A stretch of DNA of 20,042 nucleotides from Blumeriella jaapii (Eukaryota > Ascomycota > Leotiomycetes > Helotiales > Drepanopezizaceae), in NCBI GenBank assembly GCA_009599575.1, contig VWND01000074.1, forward strand, positions 1 to 20,042. The letters are read 5' to 3'. Under the pieces are notes generated by a model. It was not told the origin of the DNA and searched no databases. It was given only the letters and a program-made list of their open reading frames with translations. Within the stretch, counting starts at the first letter, position 1. Each line of letters begins with the position of its first letter. Shown one piece after another: positions 9,236 through 17,891 of this stretch. A program made the position numbers and the translations under genes.

Positions 9236-10614
9236 ATGTAAAGCTCAATGGTCTTGACCCTCATCAGACAGACCAGCTGACTATTCCCAGGGCAGACCAA
9301 CCCCCACGACCGCGTGTCGCGGAAATCTTAGCCCATCCCGCGTATCCCCATACGCTATGGAAGCTCACGCCAACCCAAAGAGGGCTGCTCCCTGTTGCTG
9401 CCGAGAGAGGCGGTCCGATCAAGATCGACTGGGAGGTTCACGGTCATGGCGATACAAAGATTGTGGTGAGTTCTGCTTCCACAGTCGCAACGTCTCTCTA
9501 GATCACGTGATGTTCGACATTTGAGCTCAAGAGAGAGGACGAACATGATGGAGGTATTTGCTAAGACACCTTGTAGTGGGTCATGGGTCTGGGATCGCTG
9601 AAGGTAAGGTTTCCGAGTCTTGAGATGAATGAACCATGATCAATGTCACTGATGAAAGATAGACCGGGTGGCAAAGACAGACGACGTATTTTGGCCATGA
9701 GAACGGTGACAAGTACTCGTGTCTTATTTACGATCAACGGGGTAAGCCTCACTCGATCCACATTTTGTTTCTCAGTCACACTGACATCCATACAGGAATG
9801 GGCAAATCTGACAAGCCCTTGATGCGCTACTCCACAAGCGAGATGGCCAAAGACTGCGTCGAACTCCTCGACCACCTAGGATGGACCAACGACCGCCAGC
9901 TGCACATAGCCGGTGTCTCCATGGGCGGCATGATCTCTCAAGAAATCGTAAAGCTCCCCCGCCCTGCAGATTCCTCCAGGCCGATCTGACAGAACGAAAC
10001 AGGCCTATCTGATCCCCCGCCGCCTAGCATCACTCTCCCTCTTTTCGACAGCAGCGCGCATAGAGAACACCACGACCTTCCTCGACAACGTGATGATGCG
10101 CATCCGGATGTTCATCCCCAAGACGCTCGACCAGTCCGTCGTGGACGGGGCGCACTCGCTCTTCACCGACGCCTGGCTCGCCAAGCCCGACGACGCCGTG
10201 CCGCCCACGCCCTCCACCCCCATGGTCGAGTTCCCGCCGTCAGGCGCCTACCCGCTGTTCGCGACCAACTTCGAGCGCTACGCTGCGCAGGAGCTGCACA
10301 AGCGTTTGAACCCGGATGAGTATCAGAGGAAGGGCTTCATGATGCAGGCCATTGCTGCGGGCTGGCATCACAAGAGCAAGGAGCAGCTGAGGGAGATTGC
10401 TGACAAGGTTGGCCGGGAGCGGATCATGGTGCTGCATGGGAACCAGGACAAGATGATTTCGCTGCCGCACGGTTTGAAGCTGATTGAGGAGCTGGAGCCG
10501 GGCATCGGCGAGGTTAGAGATGGCATTGGGCACGTGTTCATGGTGGAGGAGACGACGTGGATGCATGAGATGCTTGAGAAGTTGATTGAGAAGACTGAAC
10601 GACTGGAGAAGTGA
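9236..10614 (+). CDS. Alpha/beta hydrolase, six exons, start codon split by an intron
   Basis: A 348-residue alpha/beta-hydrolase-fold protein. Exons: coding bases 9236-9237, then 9291-9465, 9577-9603, 9663-9741, 9796-9947 and 10003-10614; introns 53, 111, 59, 54 and 55 nt. The sum is 1047 nt, exactly in frame. Exon 2 has no ATG in its frame; joining AT (9236-9237) to G (9291) creates ATG GCA GAC, giving MADQPPRPRVAEILAHPAYP. The 9237/9238 donor is GTAAAG, the branch GCTGAC, the acceptor CCCAG. Exon 3 is only 27 nt and encodes WVMGLGSLK, next to the oxyanion loop. The nucleophile elbow is GVSMGG, the acid is probably the Asp in LHGNQDKMI, and the His is in GIGHVFM. YDQRGMGKSDKP is typical of the fold. 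I see no signal peptide or membrane segment. The substrate is not predictable. No indels are needed. Confidence 0.85.
9238..9290 (+). other. Intron interrupting the start codon
   Basis: A 53-nt intron between the T and G of the ATG: donor GTAAAG, branch-like GCTGAC at 9276-9281, acceptor CAG at 9288-9290. Unspliced RNA reads ATG TAA at 9236-9241, a start followed directly by a stop. Confidence 0.75.
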
Positions 10615-10902
10615 GGGCTAGTTGGAGCAGGCAGATCGGTGTGTCGATGAACCGTTGATCTATTTTCGCCCATTCTCTGTCCTCTTCCCAATCGCATTTC
10701 ACTGCTGTCTTATGTACTGCTATTTCTCGAGCCTTTCCTCTCGCACAGCAAGCACAAATGCACATCACCCATGCAGGAGTCATCAGCATTTGTTCCCCAA
10801 GGAAGATATCGAAGCCGAAGCCACAATTAGCCAGCTATAGACCCCTCCCTCTCCCTTCCTCGCCCCAATGTTCCACATCGCATCCATCTCAACCAACATT
10901 TT

Positions 10903-10947
10903 CACCTCACCTCACCTCACCTCACCTCATCTCATCTCATCTCATCT
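10903..10947 (+). repeat. Compound pentanucleotide microsatellite (CACCT)5(CATCT)4
   Basis: Five perfect CACCT units are followed directly by four perfect CATCT units, differing by one C/T change per unit. Three more CATCT units occur at 11267-11281. Confidence 0.9.
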
Positions 10948-11266
10948 TATATCATCCCAAACCCCCCCAACCCCCAATCGCACAAACCTCACTCACTCAC
11001 ACTCTACCCCGGCCCAAGTCCCGCCATCCGCGCACCAATCCCGAATCTAGCTCCGCGATCCTCCCCATCGAGGCTACGTATCCCCGACGAAGAAATTTCG
11101 ATACCGATCCTGGTATCGACCGTGCAGTGCGTACGTAAGTAAGTAAGTCGACATATGTGTTCCGCGAGCGACGAAGTGCCTTCCTTGAACGTGCCTGGCC
11201 GATCTTATGCTGCGCGTCGCATCTCGACGCATCGCGGACTTCTCGAAGCTCTCACTCACCTCATGC

Positions 11267-11281
11267 CATCTCATCTCATCT
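11267..11281 (+). repeat. Second CATCT microsatellite, three units
   Basis: Three perfect CATCT units about 320 bp from the larger array with the same motif, followed by CATTG. Confidence 0.7.
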
Positions 11282-11644
11282 CATTGCATCCGTGCAATGT
11301 GCCGGCCGCAAACCAGCTCACATCTGTGTTCCCCTGGCCATGAGGCAGCCAGCTGAAGAATGGGGCTGCTGGAAGGCAGATCCTGGTTTTTGGCGCCCAC
11401 GCTGAGCGAAGCACACAAGAACAGCGCAGATCAAAGTTGGATGTCGGAGGTCGCAGATTGTCAAAAGCACACGCGGAGAACGAGACGGTCGTCTGAGAAG
11501 CAAGATCCATTCCGAGCAATTTTACGCTACCATGTAGCAAGCTGCAAGCGCACTCAGTCTGCGGGTATCGTCAACCGAAACACTACTTGTTTTACCTCGC
11601 CTTTTTTTCCCTCCTTCAAGTTCTGCTAAACTTCTCTCGCCCGT

Positions 11645-13431
11645 CTACAACATCACAACACCCACCCCACTTCCCCCCTCTTCATCCACGTTGTTCAACG
11701 CATCGACACCCCCTGCAATCGGATTCGTGTTATAGTTATACAGGTAATAATGCAGCTGGCCATCACCGGCGCCGAACTTCTGGTCCTGGAGGAAAAGTGT
11801 GTTGTCCAGCAGCGTCAGTGCGTGAAAACGTCGAACTTGAACTTCTTGGCGAGGATCAGGGCGTCGTGCATGAGCTCGTTAAGGCGCGCCTTCAGGTCGG
11901 CGCGTTTGTACTGGGCCGAAAGACCGTGCTCCGTGGCGTAGTAGAAGAGGTAGGCGGCGCGGATCTCTTTGTGCGCTGCGGAGGAGATCACGGAGGAAGA
12001 GAGGATGTAAAAGGAGAAGAAGTCGGTAATGTTCTTGGTCGAGGGGTCCTGGTTTTGCGTTAGCGAGTTTTAGAGTCAAGAATGAGAGGGAACATCTTTA
12101 CTTCAACAACATAACACCACACGACTTTATCGTCTGCGTCGTCACGCTTGTTGAGGAGCCAGTGCTCCACTTCCTCTCGGGTGAAGACGGGAGCCATGTC
12201 AAACTTTTCTAAGTAGCGCTGCAGTAACGAAAGCACGCCGTCCACGTCTTTGGCTTCCATAGGGCGCAGGTTTTTGGTCGAAGTGTGGTCTGGGAGAGCA
12301 TACTTGCGGACTTGGTAAGAAGGTTTGCTATTAGGGGGTAGAGGGCTGAATCCAACATCGTGGAGCTTTTGCCAATCGATCGACCGGTGGAAATACCTGC
12401 AAGTGCTGACCGGCTTGGGTAGCACCACTCCGCCAGTGTAGATAGCTTGCCATGTCTTCAGCAAGTAGCATCGACGGGTAATCTCCTTGATAAGGACAGG
12501 AGCCATTCGCTTCGCTCGTAACTTTTTATGGACACACATAAAGTTGACCTCGGAGGCATGAAGAGTCTTCTTTCTGACACGGAGGGCAACCGGGATGGCT
12601 GAGATGAAGGCTACGAGCTTGCGCGAGGCCGAAGCTCGAATGCCGACATGCCATTCTTTCGTCCATCCGGGGCACATTAAAGCCCTGCAAAAGTCAGCAT
12701 ACCGCCCGATTACCAGCTTCGTAAAACTCACCATCTCAAGAAAGACTGCGAGTAGTTGAACCTGAACATCGCCTCGTCATCCTCAACATAATGCCCGTAC
12801 AGCAGTGCAAACAACTCCTGGATCTCCTCTTCCTTCGTCAAGTCCATCGTCACCCACTCGAACCCCGGCAACAGCGGCCCCGGCACTTTCGGCACCTTCT
12901 CCAAGTCCACAATCTTGAAAGGGCCCTCCTCAATCGGCTCACTGCTCTCGCCAAACTTCGGGACCGGCTGCGTCTGCCAGAACTTATAGCTCGCCATATC
13001 TTTCACATTCTTGCCCGAGTTCGCCAGGCCCGTCATGATCTCCTCCAGGCTCAGCTTCTTCATAGCCTCCTCAATCTTCCTGTCGGAGAGCTCGGTCCCT
13101 TCCCCGACCCCCATCTGTTGAGCCAAAGCTGGGTTCATTCTGAGGATCTCTTGGATCTGGGCCGAGCCGAGCGACGACACCGCTTTCTTGATTTCTTCCC
13201 GCGAGCCGGAGTTGGCAGATTCGGAGGAGCCGACTCCAAGGGCAGCCTTCACACGCTTTCGTTTCGATTTCTTCTTTTGGACGAGGCGCTGGGCGCTTCG
13301 CCTGGTGCAGCGGCATTGTTCTCTGCCTCGTCGTCTTCGGATTCTGGGGCTGCGGCTTGATCATTGTCGGTGGGTTCTTCGGGAGCCTTTCCCTTGCCAG
13401 CTGCAGCGCTGATCGCTTGCTCGTCTGCCAT
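11645..13431 (-). CDS. NMT1: Glycylpeptide N-tetradecanoyltransferase (N-myristoyltransferase), two frame breaks
   Basis: Transfers myristate from myristoyl-CoA to N-terminal glycine of proteins; cytosolic or ribosome-associated and usually essential in fungi. Exons: 13431-12732, 12684-12102, 12048-11645; introns 47 and 53 nt. The N-terminus is acidic/Ala-rich followed by a lysine cluster, then [22 protein letters not shown], the signature [15 protein letters not shown] (Met where Leu is common), [27 protein letters not shown] and the terminal GVGVVML, whose C-terminal carboxylate is catalytic in the family. Break 1 near 13277-13280: a run of four A needs a fifth to pass from SS to [11 protein letters not shown]; as written the frame stops in the N-terminus. 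Break 2 at 11820/11821: DVFT is followed by a stop unless one base, probably G, is added, after which [15 protein letters not shown] follows. Repaired length is about 562 residues. Confidence 0.92.
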
Positions 13432-14031
13432 TCTGGAGTTGTAGGGGGGTTAGAAGGAGATGTGTGGATGGAGTGTTTCTTATTTTCCTATGGCGGGGTG
13501 GATTAACTTGAGGTGGGGGTTGAGCCTTGGCGCTGGAAAGCTTCCAAGCTCTTGATAGTCACGTGGATGTATTTCCTGCTTTGTCGCTGGAAGGAAGATG
13601 ATACCGTTTATTTAACGCAAGTGTAATCCTAACAGTAGACCACAGTGCATTTGAGATGCTGTAGTTGTGGGAGCAGATTGACAGAGGTTCAAGAGCATAC
13701 GAAAAAAGAGCTAAGGAAGGGTAACTCCTAAGCCAAAACTCTGCTCTGACTGAGATGATCATAAGATTATTTCTCTTGAATTGGATCCGGATCATGAACG
13801 AGACTTCTTTCCATTGCGAAGCCTTGTGGTAATTGCAGAGAACTGGCTGCGTGGCCTAGTCTCTATTGTGGTAATTTCAAAGCCTGGAAGTCGTGCCTTT
13901 TCCCTACGAATCGTGAATGGAATACCTGCTTGTCCTCATGAGTACGAATAGGGGTTGACTTCAGAACTCCAATCTCTTGAAGTTTCAACTCTCTAGCCCT
14001 TCTATGCCCAATGACCACCCAAGAACAAAGC
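13432..14031. other. Intergenic region between tandem minus-strand genes
   Basis: Six hundred bases between the NMT start and the ABHD12-like stop codon, both on the minus strand. It must contain the NMT promoter and the upstream gene's 3' end. I see no further coding region or marked repeat. Confidence 0.6.
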
Positions 14032-15578
14032 TTACTCTCCAAGAGGTAGAGTCCCTCCCTCGTCCATACCAAACGCCTTCAGCGCTGCCAAAGCAACAGG
14101 CGCATACGTCAAAATCCTACTATGTTCTGCGAGCGGTCAGCGCCTTTTTCTCTCGCTCAGTACCGATAGTACGTACGGCCATGTCCCACAATCTCCTCTC
14201 TAATGATTTTATCTTTCCCATCCTTCCACGTACTGATAAAAGTCCCATCTCCCATCTCAATCGTACCCCTCTTCTTCGTCTTTTCAAAAAGCTCAAGTCC
14301 CATCCCGCCCTTGGTCGTTGCATTCGCTGCTACGGCAAACAGGTCTTCAGATTGCGTCCAAGGGATCTCAGGATCATCTCTTGAGTGAATGATGAACAAT
14401 CTCAGCCTCTTACTCAACTTCACAAGATGTGAGATGCGCTCAGCGCTCTCCCACTTATCGACGACCCGGCTCGCCAGCAAGCGTTGCAGCGCGGGATGCT
14501 TGCCAAACGGCGCCAGTATCGGTAATACTCCTGCAATCGCGTACTCTGTTAATAGGCCTGGGATGCTGGTGAAGCCAGAGACCAGTACGACGCCGGCGAA
14601 CTCAATGGATTGGCGAGCAAAGTGGAGTGTGACTGCGGACGTCACGGCGGTGCCCAGGCTTTGACCGACGATGACGATGCGAGAAGGCGGGATTCGGGCG
14701 GTCTCGAGAGCCCAGTTGACGGCTGCGATGCCGTCGGTGATCACACCTGCTTCTGTCGGGGTCCCGGTGGAGAGGCCGAAACCGCGGTAGTCGATCGTAA
14801 GGATGTGGATGTTGGATGTGCTTCCGTCGGAGAGAGATCTGGAGCATGATGAGTACAAAGCCGTCGACTTTCAGGATCGTCCTGCTCGGGTTTCTGTATG
14901 GCTCGAAAAGAAATGCGATGAAAGGAGAAAACAAACACACCGGTAGGAATCAGTCCTCCAACCTTGAGCAACCGATCCTGCGTTCTGTTCCTGATGTATT
15001 AGCGGTAGCCTGCCGAGACTCGAAGGTCGGATTGTACCCCGTGAACTGAGAGACGTTAGTAAAAGGACAGAAGAGCCGGTGTGGTACATGCAATTGATGA
15101 TGAGCCGGGCTTCTGGATCGCTCTTGAGAAGTTGAAACGCTTTGGTCGTCGTGATATCTTCTACACACCCTGATGGCTGTTGCAAGATCTCATATTCGTG
15201 TTTGGCGTAAAGTCCTAATGGCATCACATGCCAGGCGTAGATGATCTCACCATCAGGGGTGCTGAAATTGAAGGGCGTGATTTGGTTTTCTGGTACCAAT
15301 CAGTCAGTGGGTCAGGGTGAAATGTAGGTTTCGGTTGTACACACTTGCAAATCCGAACTGCTCCGGCTTGTTGATGTCGATCCACCAAGCAGTGTGAAGC
15401 TTGTGGACGTAGAGGATTCTCGTTCGAGATCAGTCCATTGTACACTTGTTGGATTGCAGACTCACTGCCGTTGTAACCATGGATTGGTGACAGCTATCAG
15501 GGCAAGAGCATACAAAGCAATGCTTGAGAATAAGAGGATGTAGGCCTTCTTGAAAATTGGGGCGAGAGGAGGAGCCAT
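14032..15578 (-). CDS. ABHD12-like membrane alpha/beta hydrolase, seven exons
   Basis: A 397-residue protein with one N-terminal membrane segment (ILLFSSIALYALALIAV, about residues 14-30) and a hydrolase domain resembling ABHD12/ABHD13 (lysophospholipid or monoacylglycerol lipases). Exons: 15578-15466, 15418-15345, 15289-15092, 15045-15038, 14984-14941, 14838-14177 and 14126-14032; the lengths sum to 1194 nt. Landmarks in order: YVHKLHTAWWIDINKPEQFG, oxyanion motif NFHGNAGSVAQGW assembled from three exons, LTIDYRGFG, nucleophile elbow GQSLGTA, acid in HSRDDPEIPW, and His in GHGQHSRIL. Exon 3 must end at a GC donor (GCATGT at 15091) for the frame to hold; the nearby GT at 15087 breaks it. Exon 4 is 8 nt. 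The substrate is inferred only from family. It lies head to head with Swc3, 522 bp apart. Confidence 0.82.
15038..15091 (-). other. GC-AG intron (15091-15046) and 8-nt microexon (15045-15038)
   Basis: The intron begins GCATGT, has an ACTAAC branch site and ends CTCTCAG. The microexon TTCACGGG supplies most of Phe-His-Gly. The next intron starts GTACAA at 15037 and ends GAACAG at 14985. Confidence 0.65.
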
Positions 15579-16100
15579 CTAGGCTGAAGACATGCAGTGA
15601 GTTGATGTTAGGTAGAGATTCAAGCGTTGCCGAAAACCAACCAAAAAAATTCAAAAACGAACAATCATAGGTAATGAAAAGAGATGGTACCAGTTAAGTT
15701 TTGATTCAAGAAGTCCTGAAGCTTCTCGTACAGCAGCAGTGTTGGGTGCTGCCCGGCTTTGGAGATTGGACGAGAGACGCCCTTAGCAAGACCTCCGCTC
15801 AGGTAAGCCGCGTTAAGAATCTTTCATTTCTTCTTATGGCCCTTTGTCCTGAGGGAAAAATAAATGAGATCAAGAGATAGTTGGTGTGAAGCCGTGGTGG
15901 TGGCAAACAAGACTTGCTTGCCCACAGAGGTTTGTGTTCGTTGTTCGCGCCCGGTCCCCACAAGACGGCCACGGCCAACGGCTCTGTCAGCGCTCTGTCT
16001 CGGTTCGAGACTTCGACTACTACTTTTCTCACACCACCACTCCTCGACGCGTCACAACTCCACCACGTTATCGCAGCTGCTGACCAGCACCGAGCCGGCG
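15579..16100. promoter_or_regulatory. Shared promoter region of ABHD12-like and Swc3 genes
   Basis: The 522 bp between the two divergent start codons. An ATG at 15864 is in frame with Swc3 and would add 79 residues, but that stretch looks like leader sequence and the family begins at 16101. Confidence 0.5.
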
Positions 16101-17891
16101 ATGGAGAGGAAGAGAAAGCTTCCGGCTCGCGCCGCGCGTGTTGAGGGCGTCAGCAAGAAGCGAACGTCGACGCCGCCGGAGCAGCCTGTGCAGATACCAA
16201 CACCAACCGCACCAGCACCTCCTCCTCGTCCAGTCGAAGACCCTCTGCCGCGAACGCTGTTGCCGGGCAAACCTCTGCCTACGGTAGAAAACACCACAAC
16301 CTGAGAATCTGCCTGTAAGCCAGTATCAGACGGTCACCGAGAGGTAATTGGGGAGCTACGGCTCGTTTTAGGCCCCGTGTCCTGGGCCCCAGAGACAACG
16401 ATAGAAGCTGACCTGTCTCGCAGTGGAGTTCTGGTCGAGTCCCTGCATAGATCACGAGAGAAATGGCTGAGCGAGGGGATCTTCGAGAAGTACTGGACCA
16501 AGCCGAAGAAGAAGAAGGGCGAACCAGACCAGCCGGCCGACAACCCAGCCAAAGACTCGATGACGAAGCTGGGGAGTTGTACCATTACTGTCGAGCCGCA
16601 TATTTTTGAAGCGACGATGTACGCCATCAAGGACCCGACTCCCAAACCTGTACAAGTACCTCCTGCTCCGCAGATGTACCGTCCCATAATTCAATATGGC
16701 CCTCCTGGCGGGGTGATGCCGCCGACACCTCCTCCACCAGCTCCCATGCAACCCGTCCAACAGAAGCCCGCTGCCCAAGTTCCGCAACCGTCTCTCTCTC
16801 ATAACGCAGGCTTCTCAGATATCAAACGGTCCTGTAACGGCAAGCAATTCTTCGTTGGGCACTGCGGCAAAGGGTCCTGCTCCAAATGGTCATCGCCCTG
16901 CACCTTTACAAATCCCTGGATCTGCGCCCGCTGCTTCTCAGCCAGCACCACCTCCTACGCCGGTTGGGAAAAGTACAGACCCCGTTATACAAATGCTGGC
17001 CGATAGAGCAGCTACTGACTCGAGTCTGAAGGCTCTAATGCGGATAGTGGCAAACGGCGAGGCCACAGCGGAGGAATTGAGGAGGTTCCAGAGCCCACAT
17101 CGACGAGCTTACAGAGCTTACTCGGTCTCAGAAGGCTAAGGAAGCCACGCAAGCTGCGGCATCTACCCCTAAATTCGAGCCTTCTCAAGTTCCGGCCGCC
17201 GCTCGGGGTGAAGCGCCCTCGCACGCTTCTGCGCCCCCTCCCCCCAAAGTTACACCCCACACATCCCCCCGCCAACCCCCACTGCTCAATTCCAATCCCA
17301 ACCCCAACCACAAGCATTGCGATCGAAAGGCCCAGTACCCCCTCCTCGAAACCTGATATCTCAGGCATAGCATTTGAATTCTCTGGTGGTAATGGCGACC
17401 GCTACGCCTTCCCCAAGTACAGTATTCTAGAAAGTCGTCCCGGGGGAGAAGTTATTGCATCCTTCCTCATCGTGCGAAAAGGCAGCAGCAGCGATTCCTT
17501 TCTCCTGTCCTACGTACGATCCCGCCCTCGACTACTATCAACCGATAAACCATACGTCTCTTCGCCCAGCAAGGCCGCCAACTCGATGCCCTTCAGAAAG
17601 TCGTTTGCTCCACCCGAGGAGGTCCGAAGGTACATGGACGACATCATGAATATGGCCACACGAGCCGAATACGTTCTGCTCGCTATGCGTCTTCCTAGGG
17701 ACGTCGAGGTACCGGGTTTGACCGCCGAGAAAGGCGAAGAAGCAAGCAAAGGCGACACAATGGATTTCCAGATCACACCTTGGGCAAGTACAAATAGCTC
17801 TACTCCGGTACCAGCACACATGGTCAAGCCGGCGAAGAAGCTGCTCAGTGAAGAGGAGCAGTACCAAAATTTCATTACGACGGTCATGTAG
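16101..17891 (+). CDS. SWC3: SWR1-complex subunit Swc3, several frame breaks
   Basis: Swc3 belongs to the nuclear SWR1 remodeller that exchanges H2A for H2A.Z. The start MERKRKLPARAARVEGVSKK fits the family. A PT-rich stretch follows, then QYQTVTESGVLVESL across an 80-nt intron (16344-16423), REKWLSEGIFEKYWTKPKKK and DSMTKLGSCTITVEPHIFEA. A P/Q-rich linker with a helical patch (VIQMLADRAATDSSLKALM) leads to the C-terminal domain: FEFSGGNGDRYAFPKYSILE, VIASFLIVRKGSSSD, YDPALDYYQPI, EEVRRYMDDIM and TRAEYVLLAMRLPRD. The sense moves between frames: near 16289-16292 (AAAA), somewhere in 16755-16840, at 17094-17096 (CCC), in 17240-17355, and at 17499-17501, 17547-17549 and 17604-17606. The first could instead be a 40-nt intron (16286-16325) and the second a weak-donor 55-nt intron (16755-16809). 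Either a poorly corrected stretch or a young pseudogene; the first is likelier. Confidence 0.85.

Larger units (their letters stand above)
10615..11644. other. Gene-free region between convergent genes
   Basis: About 1 kb between the ends of the hydrolase and the NMT gene. Open frames here are low-complexity and not family-like. It contains the CACCT/CATCT repeats and a small inverted repeat, CGATACC (11099-11105) with GGTATCG (11112-11118). Confidence 0.6.

Noticed and set aside
9076..9290. Open frame upstream of the hydrolase in the same frame
   Set aside because: It has no ATG in frame; the start is explained by splicing at 9238-9290.
15864..16100. In-frame N-terminal extension of Swc3
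   Set aside because: The sequence is unlike the family, whose conserved start matches the ATG at 16101; the upstream stretch looks like a leader.
2511..17891. A metabolic or defence gene cluster
   Set aside because: The genes belong to unrelated housekeeping and catabolic functions; no backbone synthase, regulator or mobile element was found.
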